Below are positions 8,861-17,419 of a DNA stretch of 64,000 nucleotides, piece by piece. Both the position numbers and the translations under genes were made by a program. The notes beneath the pieces are model-generated. The model saw only the letters and a list, made by a program, of their open reading frames with translations, was not told the origin of the DNA and made no database searches. Numbering within the stretch: position 1 is the first letter of the stretch; each line of letters starts with the position of its first letter. The stretch comes from CAZIPE01 sp964541305 (GTDB lineage Bacteria; Patescibacteriota; Saccharimonadia; Saccharimonadales; UBA7683), in the NCBI GenBank assembly GCA_964541305.1, contig CAZIPE010000006.1, positions 1-64,000 on the forward strand, given 5' to 3'.

Positions 8861-9398
8861 TTTTAAATCTTTCTCTTAATACAGTAATCCAATATGGTAG
8901 TGTTGTTTTGTGTTTTTCGCCCGATAAAATTCGTTCTTCTAACTGATCGATACTCATCCACCATGCATCTTGATAATCCTCTTTGCTGTAGTTTTCTGGC
9001 GCTTTTTCAGTACGATACTCGTATAGACTCATGACGCAACCAAAGTCGTCAAATACCTTTTTACCTACTAGTATGAGTTCTTCGGCTTTCACTTTTAAGC
9101 CTAGTTCCTCACTCATCCCGCGAATAGCTCCATCAATATGATCCTCGCCACTTTGCACATGCTCAGCCATCGAAAAATCAAGGCCGTCAGGTGCAACCTT
9201 ACGCCAGGGTTGTCGTTTTGGAATCCAAATCTGGTTTTGAGAATTGACTAATATACAGGCAGTGCCACGAAAATATTGTCCTTTTTTAACATATGACTCT
9301 GAATCTACGTGATGCGCCTCGCGCTCAACCGTGCCTACAACGTTGTCGTTAGTATCCACGAGATCAAGCAGTTCATCGTCTTCTTCAGCGTGTGTCAT
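8853..9398 (-). CDS. Nudix hydrolase family protein, IDI/YfcD-like
   Basis: Nudix enzymes hydrolyse nucleoside diphosphates linked to other groups. Here the Nudix box is recognisable around HVQSGEDHIDGAIRGMSEELG. The two glutamates of the EE pair are present, but the first glycine of the box is not where expected and the usual RE reads RG, so activity is uncertain. The start LLDLVDTNDNVVGTVER and the flanks YFRGTACILV and WIPKRQPWRK resemble the isopentenyl-diphosphate-isomerase/YfcD branch. 181 residues. It overlaps the downstream anchored protein by 8 bp and lies 3 bp downstream of the ABC permease stop. Confidence 0.85.
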   Translation of the reverse strand: MTHAEEDDELLDLVDTNDNVVGTVEREAHHVDSESYVKKGQYFRGTACILVNSQNQIWIPKRQPWRKVAPDGLDFSMAEHVQSGEDHIDGAIRGMSEELGLKVKAEELILVGKKVFDDFGCVMSLYEYRTEKAPENYSKEDYQDAWWMSIDQLEERILSGEKHKTTLPYWITVLRERFKNA

Positions 9399-9401
9399 AT
9401 C

Positions 9402-10769
9402 TTACTCTGTTCTCAATGCCTCTACGGGATCAAGCTTGGCCGCCTTTCGGGCTGGAAGCATTCCTGCGAGCACTGCAACCAACATCAAACCTAAGACTAA
9501 GCCAATAACTGGTAGCGGTTCAAATATCAACAACTTTTCACCCTCACCCAGTTCGATTGTTTTAGTAATCCAAGGATTGAGTAGCGTACCCAGCACTATA
9601 GCAAATCCCGCACCGAGCATACCACCAAGTAAACCTATCCACGCCGCCTCGAAGCGAAATAGCCATGCCACGTGACGCCTTCTCATGCCGAGCGCCTTCA
9701 TTAGGCCAATTTGCTGAGTACGCTCAAGCACACTAATATACTGCGTGTTCACTATCCCAAAGACCGACGCAATGACTGCCAAGAACGCAAAACCAATTAC
9801 AATACCCTGCAAAATACTTATAAACTGCAGGAGGAACTTTTGGGTGTCTTCAACAGAAAGCGTCTGAAAACCACGTGATTTAAGCTCGTCTTGAACGGCC
9901 TTAAGCTTTTCTGGATCTTCGCCGTTCTTCACCTTGACGTACACCGAGGGGAACTTTCGGTAGTCTGATGTACCTTTGGTAGATATATCATTCAACCGCA
10001 ACGCCTCGTCATTACTAATGTACATATAGAGTTCTGTACCTGGTTGTGCCGTGACGGGTTTTTTCAGAACCGCCATAACCACAAATTCTTCAACTACTAT
10101 ATTCGAATTACTCAGCTTTTCTAACTGATCAGGCGTTGCACCCTGAGCTAGTTTTTGGGCAATTGCCTTAGTATCAAGGGGTTTGCGTACCGCCACTTCT
10201 ATCTTTTTCCCAATTGCTTGTTCAGCTGAACCAAAGCCAAGTGGTTCAATATATCCTTCTGGTAAAAGTAGTCTGTTGTTCTGTAGATTCTTTGGTATGC
10301 TCCCAGCTAGCGTTTCAGGTTTTTGAGCAGGGCTATAGGCTTGAAGCGTAGCAATGTACTTTTTTGAACCTTCTCGTGTGACGTAGTTTGCATTAACTGC
10401 AACGCCTTCACGGACAGATTCCACACCATCAACCTTGCGTAGCTCGTCAACGTCACTTTGATCTAATCGCTTTATTTGAGTGATTGCTCCTGAATTACTA
10501 GACGACGTACCAAAGTTCGGGTCATACTCGCGTGGTTTGCTCGTATCTCCATTACCAATAATTTGCTCGTCTTTCGTCACTATTAACTCAGCAGGATCAA
10601 AGTTATCGCTAATAACTTGGTTGATAAATGCTTTCGTTCCGGTACTTGCAGCCAATGTTAGCGTGAGGGTAAATGCACCCACCCCAATCGCAAGAGCCGT
10701 AAGTAGCGTGCGAATTTTCGCTTGCTTAAGACTTCGACCAGCTCGGCGGACGATATCAAGGGTTTTCAT
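9402..10769 (-). CDS. FtsX/MacB-type ABC transporter permease
   Basis: Membrane subunit of a MacB/LolCE-type transporter. The 455 residues show the family topology: one N-terminal helix (residues about 20-40, LTALAIGVGAFTLTLTLA), a large extracytoplasmic domain (about 45-320), then three C-terminal helices (GIVIGFAFLAVIASVFG, WIGLLGGMLGAGFAIVLG, VIGLVLGLMLVAVLAGM). The C-terminal PARKAAKLDPVEALRTE is the family signature. Its ATG overlaps the stop of the ATPase gene by 4 bp, so the two form one unit. The substrate cannot be read from the sequence; export of peptides or signalling across the envelope are the usual roles. Confidence 0.93.
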   Translation of the reverse strand: MKTLDIVRRAGRSLKQAKIRTLLTALAIGVGAFTLTLTLAASTGTKAFINQVISDNFDPAELIVTKDEQIIGNGDTSKPREYDPNFGTSSSNSGAITQIKRLDQSDVDELRKVDGVESVREGVAVNANYVTREGSKKYIATLQAYSPAQKPETLAGSIPKNLQNNRLLLPEGYIEPLGFGSAEQAIGKKIEVAVRKPLDTKAIAQKLAQGATPDQLEKLSNSNIVVEEFVVMAVLKKPVTAQPGTELYMYISNDEALRLNDISTKGTSDYRKFPSVYVKVKNGEDPEKLKAVQDELKSRGFQTLSVEDTQKFLLQFISILQGIVIGFAFLAVIASVFGIVNTQYISVLERTQQIGLMKALGMRRRHVAWLFRFEAAWIGLLGGMLGAGFAIVLGTLLNPWITKTIELGEGEKLLIFEPLPVIGLVLGLMLVAVLAGMLPARKAAKLDPVEALRTE

Positions 10770-11461
10770 TTCTTTCCACCCTTCTTGTTATTTTCAATTT
10801 TTACTAATTTACCATCTTTTATGTAGATTCGCATGTCGCACTTCGCCGCCAATTCATTGTCATGTGTCACCACAATAAGCGTTACTTTCTTCTTTTTGTT
10901 ATAGCTAAACAGTAAATCTTCAATTTTCGCACCGGTGACAGAATCGAGATTACCCGTTGGCTCATCTGCAAATAGAATTTCAGGCTCACCTGCAATAGCT
11001 CGCGCAACCGCCAAGCGCTGTTTTTGACCACCAGAAAGATTTTTTGCCTTTTGCTTCTTTTTTTCCAGCAGACCCACCTGATCAAGTGCCTTTTCAATAA
11101 GTTCTTTGCGTTTTTGACGTGGATAACGAGCTATCTCAAGAGGTAGACTTACATTATCGTAACAACTTTCGTTACCTTGCACAAAAAAACTCTGGAAGAT
11201 AAAACCAATTTTCTCACAACGAAATGAATCAACATCTTTATTCTTCAGTTTTAATATGTCGACACCATCAATAATAATCTCTCCGTGTTGCGGATGGTCG
11301 AGCCCGCTGATAGCGTGCATTAAAGTACTCTTACCCGAGCCCGACTTCCCCACAATCGCCACCGAAGAACCCTTTGGCACCTTAAAATTTATATCATCAA
11401 GTGCGTGAAACAATTGTTTTTTTCGGCCATACGTTTTCGAAACACTCTTTACTTCAATCAA
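10766..11461 (-). CDS. ABC transporter ATP-binding protein, MacB/LolD type
   Basis: ATPase partner of the downstream permease. Walker A GKSGSGKST, signature LSGGQKQR, Walker B EILFADEPTGNLD and the switch histidine in VVTHD are all present. The TGNLDS stretch after Walker B is typical of the MacB/LolD/FtsE group. 231 residues with a lysine-rich tail. The GGKK tail overlaps the permease ATG by 4 bp. There is no periplasmic adaptor gene beside it, so this is a stand-alone two-gene exporter. Confidence 0.95.
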   Translation of the reverse strand: MIEVKSVSKTYGRKKQLFHALDDINFKVPKGSSVAIVGKSGSGKSTLMHAISGLDHPQHGEIIIDGVDILKLKNKDVDSFRCEKIGFIFQSFFVQGNESCYDNVSLPLEIARYPRQKRKELIEKALDQVGLLEKKKQKAKNLSGGQKQRLAVARAIAGEPEILFADEPTGNLDSVTGAKIEDLLFSYNKKKKVTLIVVTHDNELAAKCDMRIYIKDGKLVKIENNKKGGKK

Positions 11462-11523
11462 GACCCCTCCACTTTCGTTATGTCTATGATTATAAAGTGT
11501 TTACTTAAAAATTGCGATGCTTA

Positions 11524-12303
11524 TTATGGTCGGAGTGTGCCGGCAAACACTTGCCACGCCAAGGCTGATTTTGCTACTAAACTTAAGATGATATAGGCCC
11601 GTTCACCGTACAAGTAGTCTGACCATTTACCCACCTTCTTGTACTGCAATATCATGTTTATTGCAAAACAATTGAAGAACACAAAAATTGAGACGAATAT
11701 CCAATATACAAACGTTGGTGGTTTACTACCGTCTTGTGCTGAGAGGAAGAAATACAATGCAACCACTAACCATGGGACGATACCTGCTAGACAACCAATC
11801 CAGTAAGTAATCCACTTCGGTTTTTCAAGACCTTGATTACTTACCTCCATAGCTAAGCCAAGCAGGTTCATTATGGCAGTGAGTGCAAATATCATACCCA
11901 GGCTAGCCAAGTCATATATACCCACTAACATAGAGATTGCTACCATCATTGTGCTAGCTGATACTGAATACTCAATCCATCGTGCTTTATTGATGCCCTG
12001 CTTCAAATTCTTTTCATACGTCTTTCGGTAGACAGTCGCTATTAACAGATGCGCTAGCGACGATATCACGAGAAAGCCGACAATCAAATACGCCAATGGA
12101 ATTTCAAATAGCACTTTATTAGCAGGATCTAACTTTTGCGTAGCTTCATTGAATGATAAAAAACTTCCGATAACGGGTAGTTTAAAATCTGTGCTTATAA
12201 GCAAGATAATTACCGCCTGAACACCGTGTAGCCCAGTCATCACTAAATTAAACCTGTGTAATTTTTCCAATTTTGACTTGGTAGACTGACTCTTTTTTAC
12301 CAT
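11524..12303 (-). CDS. Heliorhodopsin
   Basis: Seven-helix retinal protein of the heliorhodopsin family, whose N-terminus faces the cytoplasm, the reverse of type-1 rhodopsins. Counting from this ATG, the helix-3 motif RWIEYSVSAS carries the counterion glutamate (residue 111) and helix 7 has LVAKSALAWQVF, whose lysine (residue 245) is the retinal Schiff base. Seven hydrophobic stretches can be counted over 259 residues. I used the ATG at 12303 (MVKKSQS), with GGGG a few nt upstream; a GTG at 12312 is an alternative. No retinal-making gene (carotenoid cleavage or synthesis) is in the window. The neighbours, lysS and the ABC exporter, do not indicate its role. Confidence 0.9.
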   Translation of the reverse strand: MVKKSQSTKSKLEKLHRFNLVMTGLHGVQAVIILLISTDFKLPVIGSFLSFNEATQKLDPANKVLFEIPLAYLIVGFLVISSLAHLLIATVYRKTYEKNLKQGINKARWIEYSVSASTMMVAISMLVGIYDLASLGMIFALTAIMNLLGLAMEVSNQGLEKPKWITYWIGCLAGIVPWLVVALYFFLSAQDGSKPPTFVYWIFVSIFVFFNCFAINMILQYKKVGKWSDYLYGERAYIILSLVAKSALAWQVFAGTLRP

Positions 12304-12371
12304 ATACCCCACTTTCTTTCTTCTATACTAGTCAGCAAATCCTAAAAACACAAGCATTACGTACGACCAAG

Positions 12372-13904
12372 CTACGCTATAAATTTGAGTCGGTTAATGA
12401 GCCAATCACGCGGAAGCAGACTTAAGAACCAGCCGGCACGTGGTCCGGAGTCTTTACCGATAAGAGCTTGGTACAGCGTAGTAAACAGCTCCTTCGGCTC
12501 AAGTTCAACCTTTTCCTTGAATTCATATATTGCTTGATGAAACCACGCCCCGTCAGCATCTTCAGGAGCTTCACTAATTTTTTGTGCCAACTGTGCAAGA
12601 TATAGCTTCTGAGCATCATTAAATTTACCCGAATCCACCGTATCTTGAAGTTCAAACTTCACCTCTTCGGGTGCTTTTTTTTGAAGCCATGAATCAATAA
12701 ATTTTAGCTCTTTCTTAAGAATATCTGCGTCGGCTTCTGCCGTTTCTTTGTGCTCAGTTCGCTTAATAACTTCAATAGTTTTACTCACATCTTTAAGAGA
12801 TGCTTGGTAACTTGCAACTAGGTGCGTAAATGGAATATTACTAGCTGTTGGCTCGTCTACCCCGTGTAGACATAGATCAATAAGCTGCTGCTCTTCAGGA
12901 GTTTTGTCTTTCTTGGCAAGTAATTGTGCGAAATCATCAAATAAACGTATGAGCGTATCTGTTTCGTCAAAATATAGCATTTTTTCGGGCCCCGCTCTAA
13001 GCAAAAAGAACCAGATAATTTCAGGTGGCATAAGTTCAAGAAGTTCTGCAGCCGTTACAACGTCGCCTTTACTCTTACTCATTTTTTTTGTTTCGCCCGT
13101 TTTGTTGATAAATGCGTACGGAACGGGATATGGCGCCTCACTTCCAAAAACTTTTTGAACAATCACTTTACCTGTGTCGTATGATCCACCTTTAGTGGCA
13201 TGATCACGACCAAATGGCTCTACGTGAACGTTCATCATCCACCAGCGAGCAGGCCAATCGATTCTCCAATTTAGTTTTACTTGACCATCTGCATAGCTAA
13301 TTTCCGCCTCTTTATTATCGGCTGAAATATAGGTAATCTTCCTCTGCTCAGTATTAATAGCCTTGAATTGACGATTTTTAAGCCGATTGTTTTCAATTAC
13401 CTGGATTGGTGACCACTGTTCATCGAGACTGCGACCAGAGACGTCCTCTAGTATTTTTCTTATTTCAGTGCTGTTATCGAGCGCTTTTTCAATAGCTGGA
13501 ACGAAGTAACCCTCACGATACTTCTCGTGAGCACGCACTACTTCCATACTCAAACCCATTTCTTCAGCAGCATCCAACAATGCCTGTACAAAAAAATCAC
13601 CATAAGATTTGTCTGCTCCATCGGGCGATGGCACGTCACACAGTGGCATCCCAAGATACTTCTCAAAACTAGCATCTACATCAGCAGGCACTTTCCTAAA
13701 TATATCTAAGTCATCGCAAATATGCAGGTGTCGTGCATCACGCCCACGACGTCGAATCTCAACAGCTATAATCTCGGCCGTTAAAACTTCCCTGAGCGTA
13801 CCAAGGTGGTATGTCCCTGATGGTGAAACACCCGATGAGACAACGATTTCACCATCAGGGTGTCGCTCGAGTACTTCATCTACAATTTTATTCAACCACT
13901 GCAT
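12372..13904 (-). CDS. lysS: Class I lysyl-tRNA synthetase
   Basis: Charges tRNA-Lys, using the Rossmann-fold class I enzyme rather than the class II LysRS of most bacteria. HIGH-type motif SGTYHLG (about residues 30-36), KMSKS motif KKMSKSKGDVV, and the class I LysRS stretches HICDDLDIFRKVP, WRIDWPARWW and EPFGRDHATKGGSYD. 510 residues, a normal length. This family is typical of archaea and scattered bacteria (often written lysK). TATAAT at 13915-13920 lies 10 nt before the ATG, so the leader is at most a few nt. No other lysyl synthetase is in the window. Confidence 0.95.
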   Translation of the reverse strand: MQWLNKIVDEVLERHPDGEIVVSSGVSPSGTYHLGTLREVLTAEIIAVEIRRRGRDARHLHICDDLDIFRKVPADVDASFEKYLGMPLCDVPSPDGADKSYGDFFVQALLDAAEEMGLSMEVVRAHEKYREGYFVPAIEKALDNSTEIRKILEDVSGRSLDEQWSPIQVIENNRLKNRQFKAINTEQRKITYISADNKEAEISYADGQVKLNWRIDWPARWWMMNVHVEPFGRDHATKGGSYDTGKVIVQKVFGSEAPYPVPYAFINKTGETKKMSKSKGDVVTAAELLELMPPEIIWFFLLRAGPEKMLYFDETDTLIRLFDDFAQLLAKKDKTPEEQQLIDLCLHGVDEPTASNIPFTHLVASYQASLKDVSKTIEVIKRTEHKETAEADADILKKELKFIDSWLQKKAPEEVKFELQDTVDSGKFNDAQKLYLAQLAQKISEAPEDADGAWFHQAIYEFKEKVELEPKELFTTLYQALIGKDSGPRAGWFLSLLPRDWLINRLKFIA

Positions 13905-13999
13905 ATTGGGCTTAATTATACCCTATCAACAGATATAAAACGAGTTGCGTGGTTCATTAGGTGTACGTAAACGAATTAACTCATGGGCTGATTGATGGA

Positions 14000-14551
14000 T
14001 TACTTTTTCTCAATAGACTTTATAATCTTGATGAAGTCGTCCTGAAAATCCAAAAGGTTGATACTTAGCACCTTCTCGGCATACGCTTTGTCGTTTATCG
14101 AACGACTGTCATCATAACTGACATGAAACTGTACTATATACCCCTCGTTGTTGTTTCCATAAAATCCAGTTACTGAGGTTGTTGAATCTCCTAACTTCCT
14201 TCCACAAAATTTTAAGCCGTCTACCTGAAAAACCTCTGATCCGAGAGTTTTTCCGCAAGTTATTGACGAAACCGGTTTGCTGATAGCTTTTGAAATAGTG
14301 AGTGCCACACCAATGTCGCCAGTTATTGGGTGAAATACTGCGTTCTCGTCTGATTCTAAATAAACTTTTTCGGATAGAGATATCGTTTGGTAATCTTTAT
14401 AGTACTTTAAAGAATACGTAGCACCACCCTTATTGGTGTACTCTATTTTTTTGAACTTAAAAATATTTACATACGCATACATTGATAATCCGACAATCAA
14501 AATGAGTAGAAAGCCTAGAAATATAATGAACTTGATCTTCTTGTTTGCCAT
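14000..14551 (-). CDS. Small membrane-anchored protein of unknown function
   Basis: I do not recognise this 183-residue protein. A basic start (MANKKIK) is followed by one hydrophobic segment (residues 8-30), so it is anchored with an external domain. Two cysteines in the external part (SITCGKTLG and LKFCGRKLG) are 20 residues apart and could form a disulfide. The C-terminus DDFIKIIKSIEKK is typical of small domains that report residual variance or fit in PsbP-like or lipoprotein folds, but I make no assignment. It stands between lysS and greA, with gaps of about 70-95 bp on each side. Confidence 0.7.
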   Translation of the reverse strand: MANKKIKFIIFLGFLLILIVGLSMYAYVNIFKFKKIEYTNKGGATYSLKYYKDYQTISLSEKVYLESDENAVFHPITGDIGVALTISKAISKPVSSITCGKTLGSEVFQVDGLKFCGRKLGDSTTSVTGFYGNNNEGYIVQFHVSYDDSRSINDKAYAEKVLSINLLDFQDDFIKIIKSIEKK

Positions 14552-14620
14552 TTGAAGCTAGTTTAGCACAATCAATATAGAACTTGCGAAAAACCTTACA
14601 ACTAGCTAGGCCTGAATTAT

Positions 14621-15076
14621 TTAGGCAATTTCTTGGAGTTCGTAGGTAGTTTTGCCGGCGGGGAGTTCAATTACTACTTTTTCACTAACTTTTTTACCCA
14701 TAAGCGCCTGACCAATTGGTGATTGGTCTGAAATTTTAGACTGCGCGGGATCGGCTTCAACTGAATCTACAATATGATAGGTGACAGTTTTTCGACCACT
14801 CTTGAGAGTAACTTTATTACCAATGCTTACGCTATTTTTTGGAGCACGGCTCACAATTTCAGTATTCGCTAAAATGTGGTTGATTTCATCCATGCGATTG
14901 TCAATTCGTTCCTGGTCTTCTTTAGCGCTGTGATATTCAGCGTTTTCGCTCAAATCACCCTGATCGCGAGCATCTTTGATTGCTTCAATAACTAATACGC
15001 GCTTAGCGGTAAGATCTTTAAGCTCAGCCTTTAGCTCTGCAACGCCGTCTTTTGTAAGTTGAAATTCTTTTTTCAT
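14621..15076 (-). CDS. greA: Transcription elongation factor GreA
   Basis: Rescues backtracked RNA polymerase by stimulating transcript cleavage through the secondary channel. 151 residues with an N-terminal coiled coil and the acidic tip ARDQGDLSENAEYHSAK, followed by the FKBP-like C-terminal domain (ISDQSPIGQALMGKKVSE). Full length for the family. GGAAGA lies 7-8 nt before the ATG. The long 5' leader carries its own promoter and a terminator-like hairpin (see separate entries). Confidence 0.96.
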   Translation of the reverse strand: MKKEFQLTKDGVAELKAELKDLTAKRVLVIEAIKDARDQGDLSENAEYHSAKEDQERIDNRMDEINHILANTEIVSRAPKNSVSIGNKVTLKSGRKTVTYHIVDSVEADPAQSKISDQSPIGQALMGKKVSEKVVIELPAGKTTYELQEIA

Positions 15077-15117
15077 GTCCGATTCTTCCTCTACTTAATT
15101 GTTTTAGCATTCAGTTT

Positions 15118-15153
15118 AAAAATAAAGCGCTCGTAGCGTGTGTACTACTGCGC
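15118..15153 (-). terminator. Terminator-like hairpin in the greA leader
   Basis: On the minus strand a stem GCGC + GTAG (loop of 8 nt) + CTAC + GCGC with a small bulge (15127-15153) is followed by a U-rich run UUUAUUUUU (15126-15118). It lies downstream of the inferred greA promoter and 42 bp before the greA ATG, so it would attenuate greA rather than simply end proS. Some proteobacterial greA leaders also end early transcripts; this parallel is an inference. Confidence 0.45.
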
Positions 15154-15181
15154 ATGGCACATTATTTACTTTTGCCCCATG

Positions 15182-15210
15182 ATTGTAGCACTGCACTTTT
15201 TATTTGTAAA
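15182..15210 (-). promoter_or_regulatory. Probable greA promoter
   Basis: Minus strand: -35 TTTACA (15205-15210), 17-nt spacer, -10 TACAAT (15182-15187). The predicted start is about 100 nt upstream of greA. The rest of the 191-bp proS-greA gap holds the leader hairpin and an ACGCTA/TAGCGT inverted repeat (15252-15267) directly after the proS stop, which lacks a U-run. Confidence 0.5.
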
Positions 15211-15267
15211 CTACAAATTTTCTACATGTAGAGTACTCTGCTTTTATGGTTACGCTATATGTAGCGT

Positions 15268-16506
15268 TTAGAGCATTTTCAAAAGATCGCCCTCTGATAC
15301 AATTCGCAAGTCTTTTTCACTACGTTTTTTATATTCTAAACCGCCAGCAGAAATAGACTTCTCACTCACTACTACTCGGTGCGGAATGCCAATCAGATCA
15401 GCATCGGCAAACTTCTCTCCGGCTCGTGCATCGCGATCATCATACAAAACTTCGATTCCCTGCTTTTGAAGCTTATTATACAACTCGTCAGCTGGTTGAG
15501 AATCCTGACCTAAGCTTATTAAATGCACCTTTGCTGGTGCAACTGATTCAGGCCACACAAGCCCTGCTTCGTCAGAGAAATGCTCGGCAATTGCACCAAC
15601 CAAGCGACTAACACCAATACCATAGCACCCTGCGATAATACTTTGCTTTTGACCATCTGCGTCGGTATAAAAAACATCGAGTGCATCGGTATATTTACTT
15701 TCTAATGGGAATATATTGCCCACTTCGATTGCTCTGCATTCTTCAAGCTTAGATTTATCAATATCTATACTAGCCAGTCGCTCATCATCTATTACTTCTT
15801 TATTCACGGCAATTTTACGTTTTTTATCAACGAATATAGTATCCTCGCCAATATCACTGAGCATTTGAAACTCGTCACTAAATCGCTCTGTAAAAATGCC
15901 ACCGTCAGCGTATGTACGATATGTTATATCCCCAATTCCCAGTCGCCGATATACCTTGCTATACGCTAAAGCTACTTTCTCATATATATCGTCGTGCTCT
16001 TCTTGTGTGCGTGCGAATGAATACATATCTTTCATCACAAACTCACGTCCACGAAGCAATCCTGCTTGGGCTCTGAGTTCATTTCTAAATTTAGTTTGAA
16101 TCTGGTAGATCAGTACGGGTAAATCCTTATATGAGTTAATATAGTCTGATAACATATCAACTATGGGCTCTTCATGAGTGAGGCCCATACCAAGCTCAGA
16201 TCCATTAACAAGTCTAGTCTTGAACCAATTATCAACTTTCTTGTCATCCCATCTGTCGGTTTTCTCAAAAATTTCTTTTGGTTGCAATACGGTCATTTGC
16301 ACCTCTTGACCGCTAACTGCGTCCATTTCCTCTCGAATAATCTTCTTGATATTATCTAAAACCTTAAGTCCTAGTGGCATAAATACATACACTCCTGCCA
16401 TTTCTTTATGAACAAACCCTGATCGAATAAGCAACTGGGCATTTTTGGCCACCTCATCCGTTGGTGCCTGCTTTAGTGTTTTTGTGAATAGTTTTGATAA
16501 TCTCAT
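15268..16506 (-). CDS. proS: Prolyl-tRNA synthetase, short form without the editing domain
   Basis: Class II synthetase charging tRNA-Pro. Motif 2 appears as FRNELRAQAGLLRGREF, followed by MKDMYSF; motif 3 as AGCYGIGVSRLVGAI. At 412 residues it lacks the roughly 180-residue YbaK-like editing domain that sits between motifs 2 and 3 in enzymes of the E. coli type. The C-terminal anticodon-binding domain is present (GIEVLYDDRDARAGEKF). Clearance of Ala-tRNA-Pro would need a free-standing deacylase, none of which is in the window. It starts 4 bp after the proB-like kinase gene, so both are probably co-transcribed. Confidence 0.95.
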   Translation of the reverse strand: MRLSKLFTKTLKQAPTDEVAKNAQLLIRSGFVHKEMAGVYVFMPLGLKVLDNIKKIIREEMDAVSGQEVQMTVLQPKEIFEKTDRWDDKKVDNWFKTRLVNGSELGMGLTHEEPIVDMLSDYINSYKDLPVLIYQIQTKFRNELRAQAGLLRGREFVMKDMYSFARTQEEHDDIYEKVALAYSKVYRRLGIGDITYRTYADGGIFTERFSDEFQMLSDIGEDTIFVDKKRKIAVNKEVIDDERLASIDIDKSKLEECRAIEVGNIFPLESKYTDALDVFYTDADGQKQSIIAGCYGIGVSRLVGAIAEHFSDEAGLVWPESVAPAKVHLISLGQDSQPADELYNKLQKQGIEVLYDDRDARAGEKFADADLIGIPHRVVVSEKSISAGGLEYKKRSEKDLRIVSEGDLLKML

Positions 16507-16510
16507 AGAA

Positions 16511-17284
16511 TTATCCTACCACAAATTCAGTTGCATCTTTTCCACTCATATCTTTATTTATACCCGCAATTCTCGTATAGATCCCGGCGCCAGCAGACTC
16601 CCGGGCAGCATTAACTTTTGTTATTAATCCACCCCTTCCCATTGAACTGCTTTGCCTTTTTTGAGCAATATCGCGCACTTTATTAATGTTTATTTTATCA
16701 ACTCGACTTATTAGATTACCGCTATCATCAAAGATACCACCCTTTTTAGTAAATAACGTCAGCGAGCGAGCGCCCACTGCTCTTGCGACGTGTGCAGCAA
16801 GTCCATCATTATCTCCACCGCAGGCCAGTAACATCAACTCAATATCGCTCAGAGCATCTGCTTCATTAATAATTGACACTATGCCTTGTTTAGCGTTTTC
16901 TATAAGCATCTCTACAAAATTTGTATCTGAGCTACCTGCGCTAATATCATTAAGCTGGTGGTGTGTTATTGGGTAGCTTGAAGCACCCCTTCGTTGTTCA
17001 AGAAATGCAGTTTCCCACGCATTAAATACAGCAGTCGCGCCTAGACCTGCACACATCTTATCTGAAAGTTCCAGAGCCTCCTCAACACCATATAGCTCAC
17101 GCGCTCGAGCGCGGCCCGTCGCCACAGCTCCGGAGGTGACTACAATCAGACCATCCTGATATTGCTCACAAAGCCCAGAAACATACTTATTAATTGCAGT
17201 CGTGTTCAACCCATTGTCTGTATCAGTAACCAGATTCGATCCAAATTTTACAACGTCAATTTTATTGTTCATCATTTTCTCCAT
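16511..17284 (-). CDS. Amino-acid kinase family protein, glutamate 5-kinase-like
   Basis: The fold and motifs match the amino-acid kinase family, closest by eye to glutamate 5-kinase (ProB): VVKFGSNLVT at the start, VVTSGAVATGRA, GGDNDGLAAHVARAV, LTLFTKKGGIFD and MGRGGLITKVNAA. It is 257 residues and lacks the C-terminal PUA domain. If it is ProB it makes glutamyl-5-phosphate for proline, but no proA is in the window. The next gene is proS, which makes a proline link attractive. The ATG at 17284 has GAGGGG 7 nt upstream; that sequence is also the 3' arm of a terminator-like hairpin. A second ATG lies three codons on. Confidence 0.65.
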   Translation of the reverse strand: MEKMMNNKIDVVKFGSNLVTDTDNGLNTTAINKYVSGLCEQYQDGLIVVTSGAVATGRARARELYGVEEALELSDKMCAGLGATAVFNAWETAFLEQRRGASSYPITHHQLNDISAGSSDTNFVEMLIENAKQGIVSIINEADALSDIELMLLACGGDNDGLAAHVARAVGARSLTLFTKKGGIFDDSGNLISRVDKININKVRDIAQKRQSSSMGRGGLITKVNAARESAGAGIYTRIAGINKDMSGKDATEFVVG

Positions 17285-17289
17285 TAAAA

Positions 17290-17411
17290 ATCCCCTCTTT
17301 TGCTGAGGGGTGTTATCTTTACATTTATTTCATTACGCAAAATTACACCCGTGTGTGTGGAGTCGGCAAAACAGAATATGTGTATTGATAACTCATTACT
17401 TTCATATTATA
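17290..17411 (-). promoter_or_regulatory. Promoter, possible leader peptide and attenuator upstream of the proB-like kinase
   Basis: Minus strand, in order: a TATAAT hexamer (17406-17411); a possible 17-codon reading frame (ATG at 17396, ending LPTPHTRV, TAA at about 17343); then hairpin CCCCTC/GAGGGG around AGCAAAA followed by AUUUUU (17286-17310). The GAGGGG arm doubles as the Shine-Dalgarno of the kinase gene. The leader also has GGGTGT (17345-17350), an exact complement of ACACCC at the base of the hairpin, so an alternative antiterminator pairing exists. Sequence elements are seen; attenuation is inferred. The hairpin could instead just end the CPBP gene transcript. Confidence 0.45.
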
Positions 17412-17419
17412 GCATTTTT

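Noticed and set aside
15252..15267. ACGCTA/TAGCGT hairpin after proS as a terminator
   Set aside because: No U-run follows it on either strand.
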